The notes below the pieces were generated by a model, which did not search any database, had not been told where the DNA came from, and worked only from the letters and a program-made list of their open reading frames with translations. Shown in pieces: positions 33,102 through 42,355 of a stretch of 64,000 bases of DNA (position 1 is the first letter of the stretch; each line of letters starts with the position of its first letter). Both the position numbers and the translations under genes were made by a program. Source of the DNA: Enterococcus sp. DIV2402 (GTDB taxonomy: Bacteria; Bacillota; Bacilli; Lactobacillales; Enterococcaceae); the NCBI RefSeq assembly GCF_017426705.2, contig NZ_CP147251.1:310001-374000 (forward strand), given 5' to 3'.

Positions 33102-33751
33102 TAGCTATCCTCTCCTCTTGAAAAAGTACCTAGTGGTGTATAAAATTGAATAACTACCACTAAACATACTAAAAATAACCATTTTGGATGCTGATAGGTT
33201 TCTAACATCATGGGAATGGTAAATATACACCCAACTAAACCAAATAACATATTACTTACACTTAAAATAAGTAAAACAAAATAGATAATTACAATGGAAT
33301 AAAAAAATATAACTGGCAACAAAAGTGTCTCCCAGGATATAAAAGATACCTTTAAAACAGCTATGACAAGGATACAACCACAAAATACCAAATAATCTTT
33401 AGTAACCTGCTTAGTAATAAGTATAATTAATCGAATTAAGTATTGATGACGACTTTTCGAATGAAATTGAACAGTACTGCGAAATCCATCACTCACCTCA
33501 ATCATTAACAGAATGCTTTGATAGAATATTAGGAGAAACAGACCCAGAATAAATATGAGTTTGACGAAATCAAATTGTTTCTCACCAAAACTGCTAATTG
33601 CAGTTATCGTCAAAACACCTTCTTCTAAAAATTCCAAACTACTTAATCTTTGAGATCCCCCTAATGTAGTCATTTCATAAAGATAGTTTAGAAAAAGAAG
33701 ACAGATAATCCACCGAAGAACAATAAAAAAAACTACTTTAACTGGCCTCAT
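33101..33751 (-). CDS. Membrane protein of ABC operon
   Basis: The 216-residue product has about six hydrophobic segments (first at 8-25, then near 65-85, 115-140, 148-170, 175-210). I recognise no family motif. It starts one base after the stop of the gene at 33752 and its stop overlaps the ATPase start. It probably forms half of the membrane channel for the ATPase. Confidence 0.7.
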   Translation of the reverse strand: MRPVKVVFFIVLRWIICLLFLNYLYEMTTLGGSQRLSSLEFLEEGVLTITAISSFGEKQFDFVKLIFILGLFLLIFYQSILLMIEVSDGFRSTVQFHSKSRHQYLIRLIILITKQVTKDYLVFCGCILVIAVLKVSFISWETLLLPVIFFYSIVIIYFVLLILSVSNMLFGLVGCIFTIPMMLETYQHPKWLFLVCLVVVIQFYTPLGTFSRGEDS

Positions 33752-34555
33752 TTAACAAACCTCACCGTCTGTCGTTCTCCATAAAATAACAAAAAACAAC
33801 AAATAAGGCAGATAGGTCAAGATAATCTGTGGGACTGTCAATTCCGTGTAGCTTGTTACCATGAGTGATGTCATAGGTACAATGTACTGATTATTGACAA
33901 ACATATACATTAAAGGTGACAGAATCCATAAAAAAACAAGATAAGTCAGTATCCCAAGTGAAAAACGTTTAAAATAATCAATACAATAATACACAAGCAT
34001 ACTATTTAAGACTAAAGCTATCATCTTTACTAACCAGTAGAAGATAGCATAACTCCCTATACTTGATGAAAATATTGTTAAAAAGCTATCTCTTGCAAAG
34101 TCATTTTCTAATATTTTTGAATGAAAAACACCACCGAAAGCTGCAATAAAGATAATAATTATATAAATCATACTAAAAAAAAGAACAACTGTAAGACTAC
34201 TATATATTTTTAATTTCATTAAATTTTTTGCATATAAATTGTTTTTACCAATATAAAATTTCAAATAATTGCTTTTTAATAAAGAGTAACTATACCCTGT
34301 AAAAGAAATTAATATAGGGAAACCAAATGATTGATAAAAATTATATTCAAATAACGCATTATTATACGAAATAGAAGTAGATAGTAGCTGTGATTTCACA
34401 TATTCTCCTCCAAATTCTACTAAATCTGGTGCTGTTGTATCAAAAGTAAAATAAATTTTCATCGTGTTCCAATAAATAAGCGAAAGAAAGACAAACAGAA
34501 ACAAGATGATCGTTTTTTTGTAAGGTACTATCTTAAGATATGCAGTCATTTTCAT
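33752..34555 (-). CDS. ABC-2-like membrane protein
   Basis: The 267-residue protein has about six membrane segments, with a large extracellular loop after the first (TFDTTAPDLVEFGGEYVKSQ) as in ABC-2 type or bacteriocin-immunity permeases. TAGGAG precedes ATG 34555. It lies between the small secreted protein gene and the second membrane gene. The family was not identified with certainty. Confidence 0.7.
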   Translation of the reverse strand: MKMTAYLKIVPYKKTIILFLFVFLSLIYWNTMKIYFTFDTTAPDLVEFGGEYVKSQLLSTSISYNNALFEYNFYQSFGFPILISFTGYSYSLLKSNYLKFYIGKNNLYAKNLMKLKIYSSLTVVLFFSMIYIIIIFIAAFGGVFHSKILENDFARDSFLTIFSSSIGSYAIFYWLVKMIALVLNSMLVYYCIDYFKRFSLGILTYLVFLWILSPLMYMFVNNQYIVPMTSLMVTSYTELTVPQIILTYLPYLLFFVILWRTTDGEVC

Positions 34556-34606
34556 TTTAATACTCCTAAATCATTAATTATGTTAACAGGCGTTATTTTT
34601 TAATTA

Positions 34607-34984
34607 CTATTTATCCGGTGACCAACTTCCTGTAACTATTGTTTGCACATCAAACCAATTTTCTCTAGCCATACTAATTTTATATGAATATCCTTTACTA
34701 GCCCAATTAGCATACTCTTTTCGAGAACCTGTAGACAACATATTCACTTGGCTACGATCTTCATTACCAGAATTTCTCAAAACATTTTTAACCTTAATAT
34801 TGTTTTTTCTTGAATCTAAGTTCAATACATGTGACCCATTTTTTTCTTTTAACAACAATCCCGAATTATAATAGAAACCAGACATTGAGATACTAAAAGA
34901 ACCAATACTTCTAGCCAAAACGATAGGTGTCATTAACATAAAACAGAATACTAATAAACCCGATAAAACAAACTTTTTCTTCAT
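34607..34984 (-). CDS. Small secreted protein, possibly bacteriocin-like
   Basis: The 125-residue product has a signal peptide (MKKKFVLSGLLVFCFMLMTP, cleavage after about VLA). The mature part of about 100 residues is rich in Ser, Asn and Tyr and ends with SMARENWFDVQTIVTGSWSP. Placement as the first gene of an ABC operon resembles lactococcin 972-type and related bacteriocin loci, in which a Sec-exported peptide precedes an ABC pair. I cannot match it to a known bacteriocin. Start is ATG 34984 after GGGGAGAA. Confidence 0.6.
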   Translation of the reverse strand: MKKKFVLSGLLVFCFMLMTPIVLARSIGSFSISMSGFYYNSGLLLKEKNGSHVLNLDSRKNNIKVKNVLRNSGNEDRSQVNMLSTGSRKEYANWASKGYSYKISMARENWFDVQTIVTGSWSPDK

Positions 34985-35107
34985 ATATATTCTCCCCACC
35001 AACAAACCTGTTCACGATATTTATTGTAACAAAATTAATAAAGTAGTAACCAAAAGTACCCTAAACGTTGAATATCTTGTCTTGAACGTATGTTTTTTTA
35101 ATAAACA

Positions 35108-35142
35108 CAAAAAAGACACTTTCCGCAATTGGAAAGTGTCTG
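35108..35142 (-). terminator. Terminator that followed the ancestral rpsI tail
   Basis: GACACTTTCC-GCAATT-GGAAAGTGTC with T-runs on the minus strand. It lies 20 bases beyond the displaced rpsI 3' end at 35163, where the ancestral operon would have ended. Confidence 0.75.
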
Positions 35143-35162
35143 AAATCCAGATATAAAACGAA

Positions 35163-35212
35163 TTAACGTTTTGAGAACTGTGAAGCTTTACGAGCTTTCT
35201 TAAGACCTGGTT
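35163..35212 (-). repeat. att site A: displaced rpsI 3' end
   Basis: The minus strand encodes [15 protein letters not shown] and stop, the C-terminus of ribosomal protein S9, with no S9 gene attached. About 45 of 50 positions match the copy at 47179. It marks the left end of element 1 and is best read as the tail of the original chromosomal rpsI. Confidence 0.9.
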
Positions 35213-35314
35213 CTAACAACTTTTATTTTCATAAGTTTCAAAAGCCTTTAATATCAATCTTTTCAATCAAATGAAACATCACCGATTTCATCTAATTTCA
35301 ATCAATTTCATCTG

Positions 35315-35379
35315 AATGGTGTGAATTTTAGATTAAAAACTATAATTTTGAGCTAGAAATTATCAAAGTTCACACCATT
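35315..35379. repeat. Left-end integrase arm-type sites of element 1
   Basis: AATGGTGTGAATTT at 35315-35328 and its inverted copy at 35366-35379 (AATGGTGTGAACTT on the minus strand). The same motif recurs at the right end (47080-47105). The gap 35213-35478 contains no gene. Confidence 0.65.
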
Positions 35380-35478
35380 ACCTGAAATAATATAGAATGA
35401 AACCATCAAATAAAATATATTGATTAATCAATTATATTACATTCATTTCTGTTACAATACTTTTAAGAGGTGATAAAA

Positions 35479-37374
35479 ATGGAAAAAGGGTTTGAAATTA
35501 ATTTTGACAAAAATACTATAGATCACTTAGGCATTAAATTATATAGTTCATTTCCACCAGTTATTGCTGAAATGATTTCCAATTCATACGATGCTGATGC
35601 CGAATACGTTCAAGTAAAAATTAATTACATTGATAAAATTGTCAGTATTATTGATGACGGACACGGAATGAGTCATGATGAACTAAATAAAAGTTTCTTA
35701 GTTATTGGTCGAAATCGTAGAGAAGATGAAAAAACTGGATTATCAAAAATAAAGAAAAGAAAAGTGACTGGTAAAAAAGGGCTTGGAAAGTTAGCTGTTT
35801 TTGGTATAGCTAAAACTATTGAAGTGCATTCTATAAAAGATGGCTTAAAAAATGCGTTTAGAATAAACTATGAGCAACTTAAAAGTGCTGAAAATAGTAG
35901 CTATATTCCTGAAGTGATATCCGAGCATTTACCTACAAGTGAACCTAACGGAACAATTGTAATAATAAAAGATATTAAACAAAAAAATATAACTAGTATT
36001 GATGACTTAGCAATTAGTTTATCTAGTAGATTCTCATTTTTTGATACTGATTTTTCTGTAACTATAGAAAATCCAAACAATAAAACTGAAAACAAACCAG
36101 TAACTAAATCATTGTATTTCGATAATCTAGAAAAAGAGTATACTTGGAAGTTCCCAGAAGATTTTAGCGAAGAAATAAAAAAAGATATTCATCTAAAATT
36201 TTTAAATGACCATAATGTAACAGGCGAAATTTTCACTAAAAAAACACCTTTAAAAAGTAGTGAAACAGGTTTTCTATTATATGCTAGAAAGAAACTTGCA
36301 TCTGAACATGTTTTTTTCAACGATCGTTCAAATGATCGATTTAATAGCTACGTTACGGGATTCTTTCACATTGATTTTATTGATGAAAGTAACAATGACG
36401 ATATTATTGCTACAGCTAGACAATCTATATTATGGGATGAAAATGAAGATATAAAAACATTGAAACTTGGTTTAGATGCACTAGTTAAAAAAATTGGAAA
36501 CGATTGGAAAAAGAAAAGGAAAGAAACAAAATCAAAAAAAATTGATAAATTAATTCCTGATGATTTTTTTAATGAACTCTCCCCAGTTGAAAAAGCAAGC
36601 CTCACTAAAGTCAAAAATGCTTTATTAAGTAATTCAACAGATAGCAATGATGTCGAGCCTGTTATTAAAGTTTTAGATACTATGAAATCAATGTATAAAT
36701 TTGAAAGCTTCCAAGCATATGTCGAAGATTTACAAGAAGACCAACTTACACTAGAAGCTGTAACTAAAATAGCTTCTGACTGGGAAGCTATAGAATCCAA
36801 AGAACTTGCTAAAGTAGCAGTTGGAAGAATACAGGCTATTGAACAATTTGAAAAGTATGTTAACGAGGACGCAAGCGAAAGTAAAGTTATACAACCTTTC
36901 CTAGAGAAATTTCCTTGGATATTAGATCCCAGAATAACATCTTTTGAAAGAGAAATAACTTTTAAAAGGATACTAAAAGAAAATTTTGAAGATGAAGACC
37001 TAGAAGAAAAAAATAGACGTATAGACTTTCTATGTAATGCCGTAAACGGTGAATTAATAATTATTGAACTTAAAAGACCTTCAATAAAAATCAGTCTTAA
37101 AGAGATTCAGCAAGCCAGAAGATATGAACGTTTTATTAAAGAAAAATATAAAAATGCCTACGGGAATAAGGTCACCACTTACCTAATATCGGATAGATAT
37201 AGTATGGACGACGAAGCACTTGATATGGCAGAGTCATATGAAAATGACGGGAAACTATTTATTAAATCCTATTCAGAATTACTAGAGAAAGCTAAACAAT
37301 TTAATCAAGAATTTATAAAAAAATATGAAGAAATTAATAATATAAAACAAGACACCAACACTAAGAATTCTTAG
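35479..37374 (+). CDS. GHKL (MORC/MutL-like) ATPase fused to PD-(D/E)XK nuclease, defence-type
   Basis: The 631-residue protein starts with a GHKL ATPase domain: N box EMISNSYDA near residue 31, G1 box DDGHGM near 59, and G2 KGLGKLAVFGIAK near 97. The middle (about 240-470) is helical and unassigned. The C-terminal part reads FLEKFPWILDP, then RRIDFLCN and IIIELKRP near residue 530. This is the D...ExK core of a PD-(D/E)XK nuclease of the Shedu/DUF4263 type. GHKL ATPases coupled to nucleases beside methyltransferases are known from comparative genomics of restriction systems. A C5 methyltransferase is convergent 14 bases away. AGAGGTG precedes ATG 35479; an in-frame GTG lies three codons upstream. 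Confidence 0.85.
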   Translation: MEKGFEINFDKNTIDHLGIKLYSSFPPVIAEMISNSYDADAEYVQVKINYIDKIVSIIDDGHGMSHDELNKSFLVIGRNRREDEKTGLSKIKKRKVTGKKGLGKLAVFGIAKTIEVHSIKDGLKNAFRINYEQLKSAENSSYIPEVISEHLPTSEPNGTIVIIKDIKQKNITSIDDLAISLSSRFSFFDTDFSVTIENPNNKTENKPVTKSLYFDNLEKEYTWKFPEDFSEEIKKDIHLKFLNDHNVTGEIFTKKTPLKSSETGFLLYARKKLASEHVFFNDRSNDRFNSYVTGFFHIDFIDESNNDDIIATARQSILWDENEDIKTLKLGLDALVKKIGNDWKKKRKETKSKKIDKLIPDDFFNELSPVEKASLTKVKNALLSNSTDSNDVEPVIKVLDTMKSMYKFESFQAYVEDLQEDQLTLEAVTKIASDWEAIESKELAKVAVGRIQAIEQFEKYVNEDASESKVIQPFLEKFPWILDPRITSFEREITFKRILKENFEDEDLEEKNRRIDFLCNAVNGELIIIELKRPSIKISLKEIQQARRYERFIKEKYKNAYGNKVTTYLISDRYSMDDEALDMAESYENDGKLFIKSYSELLEKAKQFNQEFIKKYEEINNIKQDTNTKNS

Positions 37375-37389
37375 TATTGGTGTCTTGTT
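37347..37389. terminator. Bidirectional terminator shared by nuclease and methyltransferase genes
   Basis: AACAAGACACCAA and TTGGTGTCTTGTT form a long near-perfect palindrome. It includes the stop codon of the nuclease gene and ends at the methyltransferase stop. Confidence 0.85.
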
Positions 37390-38621
37390 TATAGGATTTC
37401 TATAAGTGTTTCTGCAATTTTTCTAGATAATATCGGCGGAACTGCGTTCCCAATTTGTTTAAATGCAGCTGTTCTTGAGGATTCAAAGTAATAATCGTCT
37501 GGAAAACTTTGAATTCTAGCCGCTTCTCTGACAGTTATCGATCGATTTTGTTTAACATCTGGATGGATATAGTAATGTCCATCTTTTGCAATATGTGCTA
37601 CTACAGTATGACTATACGATGTCCCATCAATAGCTTTAAATCTATCCACAAATGCCTTGGTATTTTTATGAGTCTGCAACCTTTTGGGTAAATCATAATA
37701 ATGAACATTTTTACCTTCTTTTTTTGCTTTTGCTACTATTTTGTATATTTCTAAATCATTTTTATTATGTGGTCTCGCAATTTGATATGTTAATGGCATA
37801 TATTCATATTTCCTAATATATTTTCTCACATAATCATTTAAAGAGTTAGTTGAATAAGTATCACAGCTACTTCCACTTTTTAAATTAGGTAAGTCTTTTA
37901 AAAGTTCAAAAATAATTGGTGGTGTTTCTTCCATTGTATCTATAACTTCAAAAAAAGAACTATTTAAATTAATAGTATTTTTAGTTCCCACTAAAAATAA
38001 TCGTTCTCGTTTCTGGGAGACTCCGAACTTTTCAGAATTTAAAATTTTATATTCTAATTCATATCCTACACTTGAAAAAGCACTAATTATCTTTGGAAAT
38101 AATAATTCACCTTTTTGATCTTTAAATGATAGTAACCCTTTTACATTTTCAAAAACAAAAAAATCTGGTGAATATTTTTTTAAAAATTCAATATAATATT
38201 CATACAAATAGATTCTAGAATCAGTTTCTTTTATTTTCTTATTTCTAGCACGCCCTATAGTTGAATACGCTTGACACGGAGGTCCTCCTATAATACCAGC
38301 TAAGTGATTATTATCTAATTTGGTATCTATAATACTAAAAATATCTAATAAATTATTTTGATTGATTTCAAAATTTTGAACTTTATCGATAATCTCATTA
38401 GGGACAGTTTCATATAACTCATCACGACTAATCAATTTATTTAGATAGTCTGTATAAATACTTAAATTATTACTTTCTTTTAAATAGTAAAAAGCTTCTC
38501 GAGTTTTTAAAGATAGACAAGCATCTTTATCCATTTCTACATGACATATTATTTCAAAATTATCACTTCTAAAGCCTTCAGTTAATCCCCCAGCCCCAGA
38601 AAATAAGTCTAAGATTTTCAT
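37389..38621 (-). CDS. DNA cytosine-5 methyltransferase (element 1)
   Basis: The 410-residue enzyme has motif I DLFSGAGGLTEGF, motif IV GGPPCQAYS with the catalytic Cys near residue 116, motif VI FENVKG, motif VIII QKRERLFLVG and motif X GNAVPPI. The variable target-recognition region lies between VIII and IX (about 230-350). It would protect a self site from the nuclease encoded convergently. The recognition site cannot be read. GAGAGAGGTG precedes the ATG. Confidence 0.93.
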   Translation of the reverse strand: MKILDLFSGAGGLTEGFRSDNFEIICHVEMDKDACLSLKTREAFYYLKESNNLSIYTDYLNKLISRDELYETVPNEIIDKVQNFEINQNNLLDIFSIIDTKLDNNHLAGIIGGPPCQAYSTIGRARNKKIKETDSRIYLYEYYIEFLKKYSPDFFVFENVKGLLSFKDQKGELLFPKIISAFSSVGYELEYKILNSEKFGVSQKRERLFLVGTKNTINLNSSFFEVIDTMEETPPIIFELLKDLPNLKSGSSCDTYSTNSLNDYVRKYIRKYEYMPLTYQIARPHNKNDLEIYKIVAKAKKEGKNVHYYDLPKRLQTHKNTKAFVDRFKAIDGTSYSHTVVAHIAKDGHYYIHPDVKQNRSITVREAARIQSFPDDYYFESSRTAAFKQIGNAVPPILSRKIAETLIEIL

Positions 38622-38751
38622 CTACTCACCTCTCTCAATTAGAATTAGTATACCAGGTTTCTTATGAAATTCAAAAATTATTATTCTACCACTAATTAAA
38701 ATATTTTACTACCGTTACTAATTTATATATTTCTTTTTATTGCTTAATATA

Positions 38752-39237
38752 TTATTTACCAAATTCTTCTCTCCACGTCGAACTACCTGCCCAAACTTTC
38801 TTATACTTCTTGCCTTCCTTTGTACCACCTTCATAGAATCTAACTTCACCAATCTCTATAATTCCATTCTTAAAAGTAAATTTCTCTTTTTCTAGTTCGC
38901 TAATATCAATTCCATCAAGTATATCACTAGGATTTAATTCATTGGAATTTTTAGACATCTTCATATCTAAGTAATTTTTATCAACAATTTCAAGTGTCCC
39001 TTCACTTGCAGGAGGATTATATTGTGCTGATTCAGCTACTTTATATTTTTCCTTGTCATCACTAGATGAAACTATCTCTAACTTATGGACTTGTATACCT
39101 TCGCTAGAATTTTCGGATACTGTCATGGGTTTAGTCTGCTCATAATAGTAAACTCCTGATAAATCTTTCTTTCCACAACCCGATAGAACTATCAAACTAA
39201 CAATGGCTAATAAAATACTTATTTTTACTTTTTTCAT
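38752..39237 (-). CDS. Cargo lipoprotein of unknown function
   Basis: The 161-residue product has a lipoprotein signal (MKKVKISILLAIVSLIVLSG, then Cys of the lipobox LSGC). The mature domain has alternating strands (SGVYYYEQTKPMT, KHKLEIVSS-like), and resembles DUF-type secreted lipoproteins of mobile elements. AAGGAG lies 11 bases before ATG 39237; the frame opens further upstream without a site. In phages, surface lipoproteins of this size can block superinfection, but that role is only a suggestion here. Confidence 0.75.
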   Translation of the reverse strand: MKKVKISILLAIVSLIVLSGCGKKDLSGVYYYEQTKPMTVSENSSEGIQVHKLEIVSSSDDKEKYKVAESAQYNPPASEGTLEIVDKNYLDMKMSKNSNELNPSDILDGIDISELEKEKFTFKNGIIEIGEVRFYEGGTKEGKKYKKVWAGSSTWREEFGK

Positions 39238-39320
39238 AATCCTTACACTCCTTAATTTTCTATACATATTAAAAGACTGGTTTAAAACTAACATAGTTTT
39301 CCCCAGTCTTTATACTTAAC

Positions 39321-39899
39321 TTATTTTTTTGACGTATTAAAAGCTGATATTGTTGATGATATAGCTGTAACTCTAGCACTTCTCTCTGTCGCTTGTACAG
39401 ATGCTAGGCTTTGTTCAGCTAAATTATTTTGATATTCTGCATTACGTTGATTTTCCAATAAATTAAATGCTTCTTTCAAATTACTTGCTCTTTCATCTTT
39501 AATTAACGAATACAGCCTAAAAATAGAATCATAATCATAAAATTCAATGGGGAAATTCTGCACTTCCATTAAATATTCTGTTTTACTCATTTCTTCATCT
39601 AATTTTTTTCTTAAAACTTGAACATCATAAGAACTAGTCTTTATTTTGTTAATTTTAACATATACTAACCAACCAGTAATCACTCCAAAAATTACACCCG
39701 AAAATGCTTCTGTTACATTATGGGCAGTAATAAAACCTAAAATTGATAATAATCCAAATACTATAATCCTTTTATTCCATTGTCTTTTAGCTTTTTCTTC
39801 GATTATCAACTTTTTATTTAACAGTTTTTCTAATCTAGTTACTTCTTTCGTTACCTGTTGTTTATAAGAAAGACTAGTTAGTAATTCTTCTTTATTCAT
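39321..39899 (-). CDS. Coiled-coil membrane protein
   Basis: The 192-residue protein has a charged N-terminal coiled coil (KQQVTKEVTRLEKLLNKKL), two membrane segments at about 46-62 and 66-82, and a long helical cytoplasmic tail. No family was recognised. AGGAGG precedes the ATG. It lies between the lipoprotein and the LysM gene, all in the same orientation, so they may be one unit. Confidence 0.65.
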   Translation of the reverse strand: MNKEELLTSLSYKQQVTKEVTRLEKLLNKKLIIEEKAKRQWNKRIIVFGLLSILGFITAHNVTEAFSGVIFGVITGWLVYVKINKIKTSSYDVQVLRKKLDEEMSKTEYLMEVQNFPIEFYDYDSIFRLYSLIKDERASNLKEAFNLLENQRNAEYQNNLAEQSLASVQATERSARVTAISSTISAFNTSKK

Positions 39900-39942
39900 A
39901 TATTCCTCCTAAAAAAAAAATAATCAATAATTGGAACACACT

Positions 39943-40769
39943 TTATTCACTCCAAACAGATACTCCATAACTATTTGCTGCATAACCTTCCATCAAGAAA
40001 TCATCCGCGTAGTTATCAATAAACTGATATGCCTCAGCCTTTGTATCAAAAATTTTCGTACCAATGACTATATCAAATTCATTCGTATCCCTACCTTCAT
40101 ACCAGACAGTATAACGTTGTTTTACTTCGTTAGGATCAGTCGGATCTTTTGGTTTTGTTGGAACTTCTGGTTCACTGGTGCTGGTGTTTCTGGTTTCACT
40201 GGAACTTCTGGTTCTACTGGCGCTGGTGTTTCTGGTTTCACTGGAACTTCTGGCTCTACTGGTGTTGGTGTTTCTGGCTTCGCTGGATTAACTGTAATAT
40301 CCTCATCACCTATAATTTGCTCATCAGATATACCTTTACTTTGAACATCACTAGTAACATCCGCGCCTATAGGTTTTGTTGAAATAATTTTATTCGAATC
40401 TTTTAATTCTACTCCCTCATTAATCTGTTTACCTTCTGATGTTTCTGCTGTTAAATTACCAACTCTGTCCCATCTAATAACTGTTCCTATTTTCAAATGA
40501 TATTCTTCACCATTTGACAAATTAATGTTATTAACAACTGCTAATGTTTTTATATTCACATTAATTTTCATACCAATAGCCCACAAAGTATCTCCCTCTA
40601 CCATAGTAGAGCTATTTTGACCTTCAACTATTTTAATACTTTCAGGAGTATTGGCTTTCCAAGTCGTAGATGCAAGTACCGTTGTTCCTGTTCCAATTGT
40701 TATAACTCCAAGTACAATTAAAGCCAAAATTCTAACATTATTTTTGAATTTCAAATCCTTTTTTTTCAT
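39943..40769 (-). pseudogene. LysM-domain exported protein with a 1-bp frameshift
   Basis: The N-terminus has a signal or anchor segment (VRILALIVLGVITIGTG), then a LysM-like domain (MVEGDTLWAIGMKINVNIKT, LAVVNNI) that binds peptidoglycan. A 14-residue proline-rich repeat follows (PVKPETPAPVEPEV, three units at 40160-40284). The leftmost repeat unit is 41 bp instead of 42, lacking one T near 40173, so the frame shifts. In the other frame the protein would continue with PTKPKDPTDPNEVKQRYTVW and end at GYAANSYGVSVWSE, stop at 39943. As written, translation ends at 40122 with a foreign tail. Confidence 0.8.
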
Positions 40770-40928
40770 AAAATAATTATCCACCTTTCATATAAAAGTA
40801 CACGTATTAAATATACTTAATATAGATTATATTAGCATATTTAACCTAAAGTATCAACATTACATATATAAAGTGAACGTAATAACAGTACATGTTTTTG
40901 ATATTGTTATTTGAGAGGGTGATTAATA

Positions 40929-41240
40929 ATGTCTTTAGAATTTTTCGGTGAAAGATTAAAAGCAGTTCGAAAAGCAAAACGTTTAACACAACTAGACTTA
41001 TCGAAAAGATTAGACGTAAGTAAAGGTACTATTTCATCTTACGAGCAAGGTAAATCTTTTCCATCAATTGAAACATTAATAAAAATTTGCCATATATTAG
41101 ATACATCATCAGATTATCTACTGGGAATCTCTGATGACTTGCCTTTTAAAATGGGGGGGCTAACAGATGAGCAGATGGAAAGTGTACTTCAATTTGTTTC
41201 CTTAATAGAAAAATCAAATAGTATTATCGAAAATGAATAA
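40929..41240 (+). CDS. XRE-family (Cro/CI-type) regulator
   Basis: The 103-residue protein has a clear HTH_3: FGERLKAVRKAKRLTQLDLS, KRLDVSKGTISSYEQGKSF, then LDTSSDYLLGISDD. GAGAGGGTG precedes the ATG. It is divergent from the LysM gene, with about 160 bp between, so it probably controls the surface-protein cargo. Its C-terminus is too short for a peptidase or sensor domain. Confidence 0.9.
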   Translation: MSLEFFGERLKAVRKAKRLTQLDLSKRLDVSKGTISSYEQGKSFPSIETLIKICHILDTSSDYLLGISDDLPFKMGGLTDEQMESVLQFVSLIEKSNSIIENE

Positions 41241-41292
41241 AATAGCTAATGAAATCAGGTCATAAACCCTAATTTCATTAGCTATTTTATTT
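41238..41292. terminator. Bidirectional terminator
   Basis: AAAATAGCTAATGAAAT pairs with ATTTCATTAGCTATTTT between two convergent genes. Confidence 0.85.
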
Positions 41293-41348
41293 ATATATAA
41301 CTTTCTTTACCAGATCAATGGTTACTTATAGTAGTTTAAATTAGTAGT

Positions 41349-42185
41349 TTAAATTTTTAGCTCTTTAAATTCTTTTTGAAAACTAGCCAATTTTTTTATA
41401 TGCTTCTTCGCATAATCAAGATACGAATCCAAAATAAGTGTTTTTTCATTTTCTTCATCTTGATAATGTATTAATAATTCATTATGTTTATAACGATATA
41501 CATCTACTTTTTTTTGATAATCTAAAACTTGTTGACCAAATGAGTTTTCTGTTGGAGTAAATTGCAATAAAAACCCTTTTAAGAATTCATTTAAAAATCT
41601 AGTAAACCTAATATCGAATTTAGTTAATTTTTTTTCAGAAAAAATATTTAAAAATTTCTCTCTTAGCTGATAAATATACTTCTCTGATTCATCAAAATAA
41701 CACCAACCAATTGCATCATTAGTTATATTTTCTTTTTCTTTTTTTGTATATCTTCCCCACTCTTTACCATACGCTGAACTTTCATAGTAATGCAATTCAG
41801 CATATGACACGAAATCAATAAGATTAGCAATAAATTTTTGATTCAATTCAGAGCCTACTTTATTCTCTTTTAAATCTTGTATTACCTTATCATACATAAC
41901 TGACCAATCAATATGCCCCCAAAGTAATTCATCTTCATTATTGTATTTCAATGTTTCAGTAAAAATAGATACCTCAGTTTCACTCATAAGATACGGATGA
42001 CTTTTAGTTCTTCTGTTATTAATAATTCTACTCACACGTTTATCATAAGTGTTCTTTTGTGCACCTTCTCTATCATTGAAACCGGCTGGATAGATTTGAC
42101 TATTTGTCATTCCTAACTTGATTTTTCTTTTTTTTAACGAATTTGCCAAGCTTTCATAAAAATAATCTACAGTATTCTCGTACAT
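41349..42185 (-). CDS. Putative element regulator (equivalent position to the repressor of element 2)
   Basis: The 278-residue protein has no motif I can name. The N-terminal 70 residues (SLANSLKKRKIKLGMTNSQI, then KRVSRIINNRR) could form a DNA-binding helix pair. The rest is charged and helical. It is divergent from the replication/integration genes, exactly as the XRE repressor is in element 2, so a regulatory role is inferred from position. AAGGAGGG precedes ATG. Confidence 0.55.
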   Translation of the reverse strand: MYENTVDYFYESLANSLKKRKIKLGMTNSQIYPAGFNDREGAQKNTYDKRVSRIINNRRTKSHPYLMSETEVSIFTETLKYNNEDELLWGHIDWSVMYDKVIQDLKENKVGSELNQKFIANLIDFVSYAELHYYESSAYGKEWGRYTKKEKENITNDAIGWCYFDESEKYIYQLREKFLNIFSEKKLTKFDIRFTRFLNEFLKGFLLQFTPTENSFGQQVLDYQKKVDVYRYKHNELLIHYQDEENEKTLILDSYLDYAKKHIKKLASFQKEFKELKI

Positions 42186-42355
42186 ATTAAATCCCTCCTT
42201 AAAGTAAGTATATCATATTTTCACACAAGGGTGTATCTTTTAAAGCAGATAAACGTCAAAAAATCACCCTATCGAATACACTTATTTTCGTATATTATGA
42301 ACTTAGTTAGCTAACCAATTAATTAAAATAAATGAAGAAAGAAGTGTTTTACTTT

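Noticed and set aside
32366..35142. Segment 32.4-35.1 kb as a third mobile element flanked by like hairpins
   Set aside because: The two hairpins are ordinary terminators with a common stem type in this window; no integrase or third att copy is seen there.
36366..36800. 144-aa minus-strand frame
   Set aside because: It lies antisense within the GHKL-nuclease gene and has no start signal.
40160..40284. CRISPR-like array
   Set aside because: The 42-bp units are contiguous coding repeats without spacers.
40149..40382. Tryptophan/phenylalanine-rich plus-strand frame
   Set aside because: It is the antisense of the proline-rich repeats of the LysM gene.
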